This document shows positions 62,723 through 64,000 of a DNA stretch of 64,000 nucleotides, piece by piece. The first letter of the stretch is position 1. The number at the start of each line of letters is the position of its first letter. The DNA comes from Variovorax paradoxus. GTDB lineage: Bacteria > Pseudomonadota > Gammaproteobacteria > Burkholderiales > Burkholderiaceae_C. Position numbers and translations under genes: made by a program. The DNA lies in assembly GCF_022009635.1 (NCBI RefSeq), contig NZ_CP091716.1, positions 7,496,501 through 7,560,500 on the forward strand. Reading direction: 5' to 3'. The notes beneath the pieces were generated by a model. That model saw only the letters and a list, made by a program, of their open reading frames with translations, made no database searches and was not told the DNA's origin.

Positions 62723-64000
62723 TCAGGTCATGCCGTGCAGGTGGGCGTCGTCGCTCGAGTCGTCGCTCTGCGGAACGAACACCATGCCGGTCTTTGCGTT
62801 GTAGTCCATCAGGCCCGCGTACCGGCCCCAGGCGATCATGGTCTCGAAGGTCTTTTCGGGATTGTCGTAAGGCAAGGCGCTGCCGATGTCCTTGATCACG
62901 CGCTCGGCCTCGACTTCCTCATATTCCTTGAGCAGCGCGATGATGATGTGGAAGAGCCGCAGCTTGAAGACCTGCTCTTCGAAGATCGCGCGCTTGCCGA
63001 GCCGGTCCGCGGCCACGAACTTGCGGCCCAGTTCGGTGAAGCGCACTTCCTGCCGGGGCGTGTCGATCAGGTCGAGAATCTCGGCCGCCTTGAGGATCGC
63101 GATCGTCTCGCCGAACTCCTTGCCGATCTCGTCCGAGATGTCGTAGATGTTGGACAGATCCGGCGAGTCGCTGAGGATGCTCATCAGCCCCAGGATCTGG
63201 CCCACGGGCACCAGCGGAATGGACTCCATGCGCGTGCGGGCGCGCGAGATCGGCTGGCCCTTTTCGGGCGCCTCGGGCGGCAGGTCGGGCAGTGTCATCG
63301 TGGTGATGGATTCGTGGATCACGCTGACCAGCCGCTGGAATTCAGGGTCCTTCGTGTCCCGCGGATACGGCAGCTTGTTTTCCAGCACGAGGCCCACGCG
63401 CCCGGGCCGCGGAAACACGACCACGATGCGCGTGGCCATCTCCACGGCTTCCTCGATGTTGTGCGTGACCATGAACACCGAGCTGAGATCGCCGTTCGGC
63501 CCGCGCCACAGGCTGATCAACTCCTGGCGCAGGTTCTCCGCGGTCAGCACGTCCAGCGCGCTGAAGGCTTCGTCAAGGCACAGCAGCCTGGGCCGGGACA
63601 CGAGGGCCCGCGCGATGCCGACCCGCTGGCGCATGCCGCCCGAGAGTTCGCGGGGAAAAGCCGCGTGGTAGTTGCCCAGGCCGATCAGTTCGATTGCGCG
63701 GTCGACCGCGGCATCGCGCTCGGCCCGGCTGATCTTTCGCGACATGAGGCCCACCGCGACGTTCTGCTCCACCGTCAGCCACGGGTAGAGCGCGAAGGTC
63801 TGGAAGACGATCGAGGCATCGGGGTTCACGCCGTTGAGCGATTTGCCGTTGGCCAGCGCGCGGCCCGAGGTCGGCTCGATCAGCCCCGTCAGGCAGCGCA
63901 GGATGGTCGACTTGCCCGAGCCGGACTGGCCCAGCAGCGCCAGGAACTCGCCCTCGTTGACGGCCAGGTCGATGTTGTCGAGCACCTTGAGCTCGTGGTT
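62723..64000 (-). CDS. NitT/TauT-type ABC ATPase with AAA-associated C-terminal domain (5' end outside window)
   Basis: About 425 residues are visible, and the frame is open to the window end, so the start is missing. Walker A is GQSGSGKST, the Q-loop SIVFQTFALYPWLTVEQN, the signature LSGGMRQRVGIARALVSRP, and Walker B LLCLDEAFSALDVLT with His in MVTHNIEEA. The last about 170 residues form an AAA-associated winged-helix-like extension (ISDEIGKEFGETIAILKAAE, TELGRKFVAADRLGKRAIFE), found in nitrate/sulfonate-type ABC ATPases where it may regulate activity. The permease and receptor genes should lie beyond the window. Confidence 0.9.
   Translation of the reverse strand, partial: NHELKVLDNIDLAVNEGEFLALLGQSGSGKSTILRCLTGLIEPTSGRALANGKSLNGVNPDASIVFQTFALYPWLTVEQNVAVGLMSRKISRAERDAAVDRAIELIGLGNYHAAFPRELSGGMRQRVGIARALVSRPRLLCLDEAFSALDVLTAENLRQELISLWRGPNGDLSSVFMVTHNIEEAVEMATRIVVVFPRPGRVGLVLENKLPYPRDTKDPEFQRLVSVIHESITTMTLPDLPPEAPEKGQPISRARTRMESIPLVPVGQILGLMSILSDSPDLSNIYDISDEIGKEFGETIAILKAAEILDLIDTPRQEVRFTELGRKFVAADRLGKRAIFEEQVFKLRLFHIIIALLKEYEEVEAERVIKDIGSALPYDNPEKTFETMIAWGRYAGLMDYNAKTGMVFVPQSDDSSDDAHLHGMT

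Overview
The window is high-GC DNA (roughly two thirds G+C) from a betaproteobacterium of the order Burkholderiales, most like Variovorax or a related comamonad. This assignment is inferred from protein content: seven Bug-type (TctC-fold) receptors, an H-NS-type nucleoid protein, PhaB, a DctB/DctD/DctA system, a YadA-type adhesin and very dense packing. No rRNA, tRNA, CRISPR array, insertion sequence or phage gene was seen.

Layout. 1-18.8 kb is a patchwork of small regulator/effector pairs: a partial SRPBCC protein, a winged-helix regulator, an NmrA-like protein with TetR, an MFS pump beside a second TetR, a chemoreceptor divergent from a LuxR-type response regulator coupled to a 7TMR-DISM hybrid kinase, nitronate monooxygenase divergent from LysR plus a YbfB-type MFS protein, a trimeric autotransporter adhesin, and a MocR regulator divergent from an EamA exporter.

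18.8-46.9 kb is a catabolic island of two back-to-back operons with a lone riboflavin synthase gene between their GntR regulators. Operon A (minus strand, 35888 to 18780) has 16 genes: GntR, a complete Liv-type ABC importer, two Bug receptors, a LeuC/LeuD-like hydro-lyase, MmgE/PrpD, HyuB/HyuA, an isochorismatase-fold protein, an FrdA/TcuA-like FAD enzyme and an isocitrate-lyase/PEP-mutase-family lyase. Operon B (plus strand, 37700 to 46946) has nine genes: a lyase of the same family, another LeuC/LeuD pair of a different lineage, a PEBP protein, three Bug receptors, a PrpF-family isomerase and a second MmgE/PrpD. Read as chemistry, both suggest CoA-independent breakdown of branched di- or tricarboxylates: make or shift a C=C bond, hydrate it to a malate/isocitrate analogue, then cleave it by retro-aldol (C-C) lysis. 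The logic resembles the lower nicotinate-fermentation pathway (methylitaconate isomerase, dimethylmaleate hydratase, dimethylmalate lyase). Operon A adds ring or amide opening and a flavin dehydrogenation. The substrates are not known; this is the strongest candidate for an undescribed system here.

47-54.5 kb holds H-NS and C4-dicarboxylate uptake (dctD, dctB, phaB, dctA), with a good sigma-54 promoter and paired upstream palindromes before dctA. 53.4-57.1 kb is a LysR-controlled module of an argininosuccinate-lyase-like enzyme and a Bug receptor. 57.2-62.7 kb holds a ParB-like protein, a lipoprotein esterase with a Bug receptor, and a divergent FCD-GntR/AtuA-like/DUF4387 unit. The window ends inside an ABC ATPase gene.
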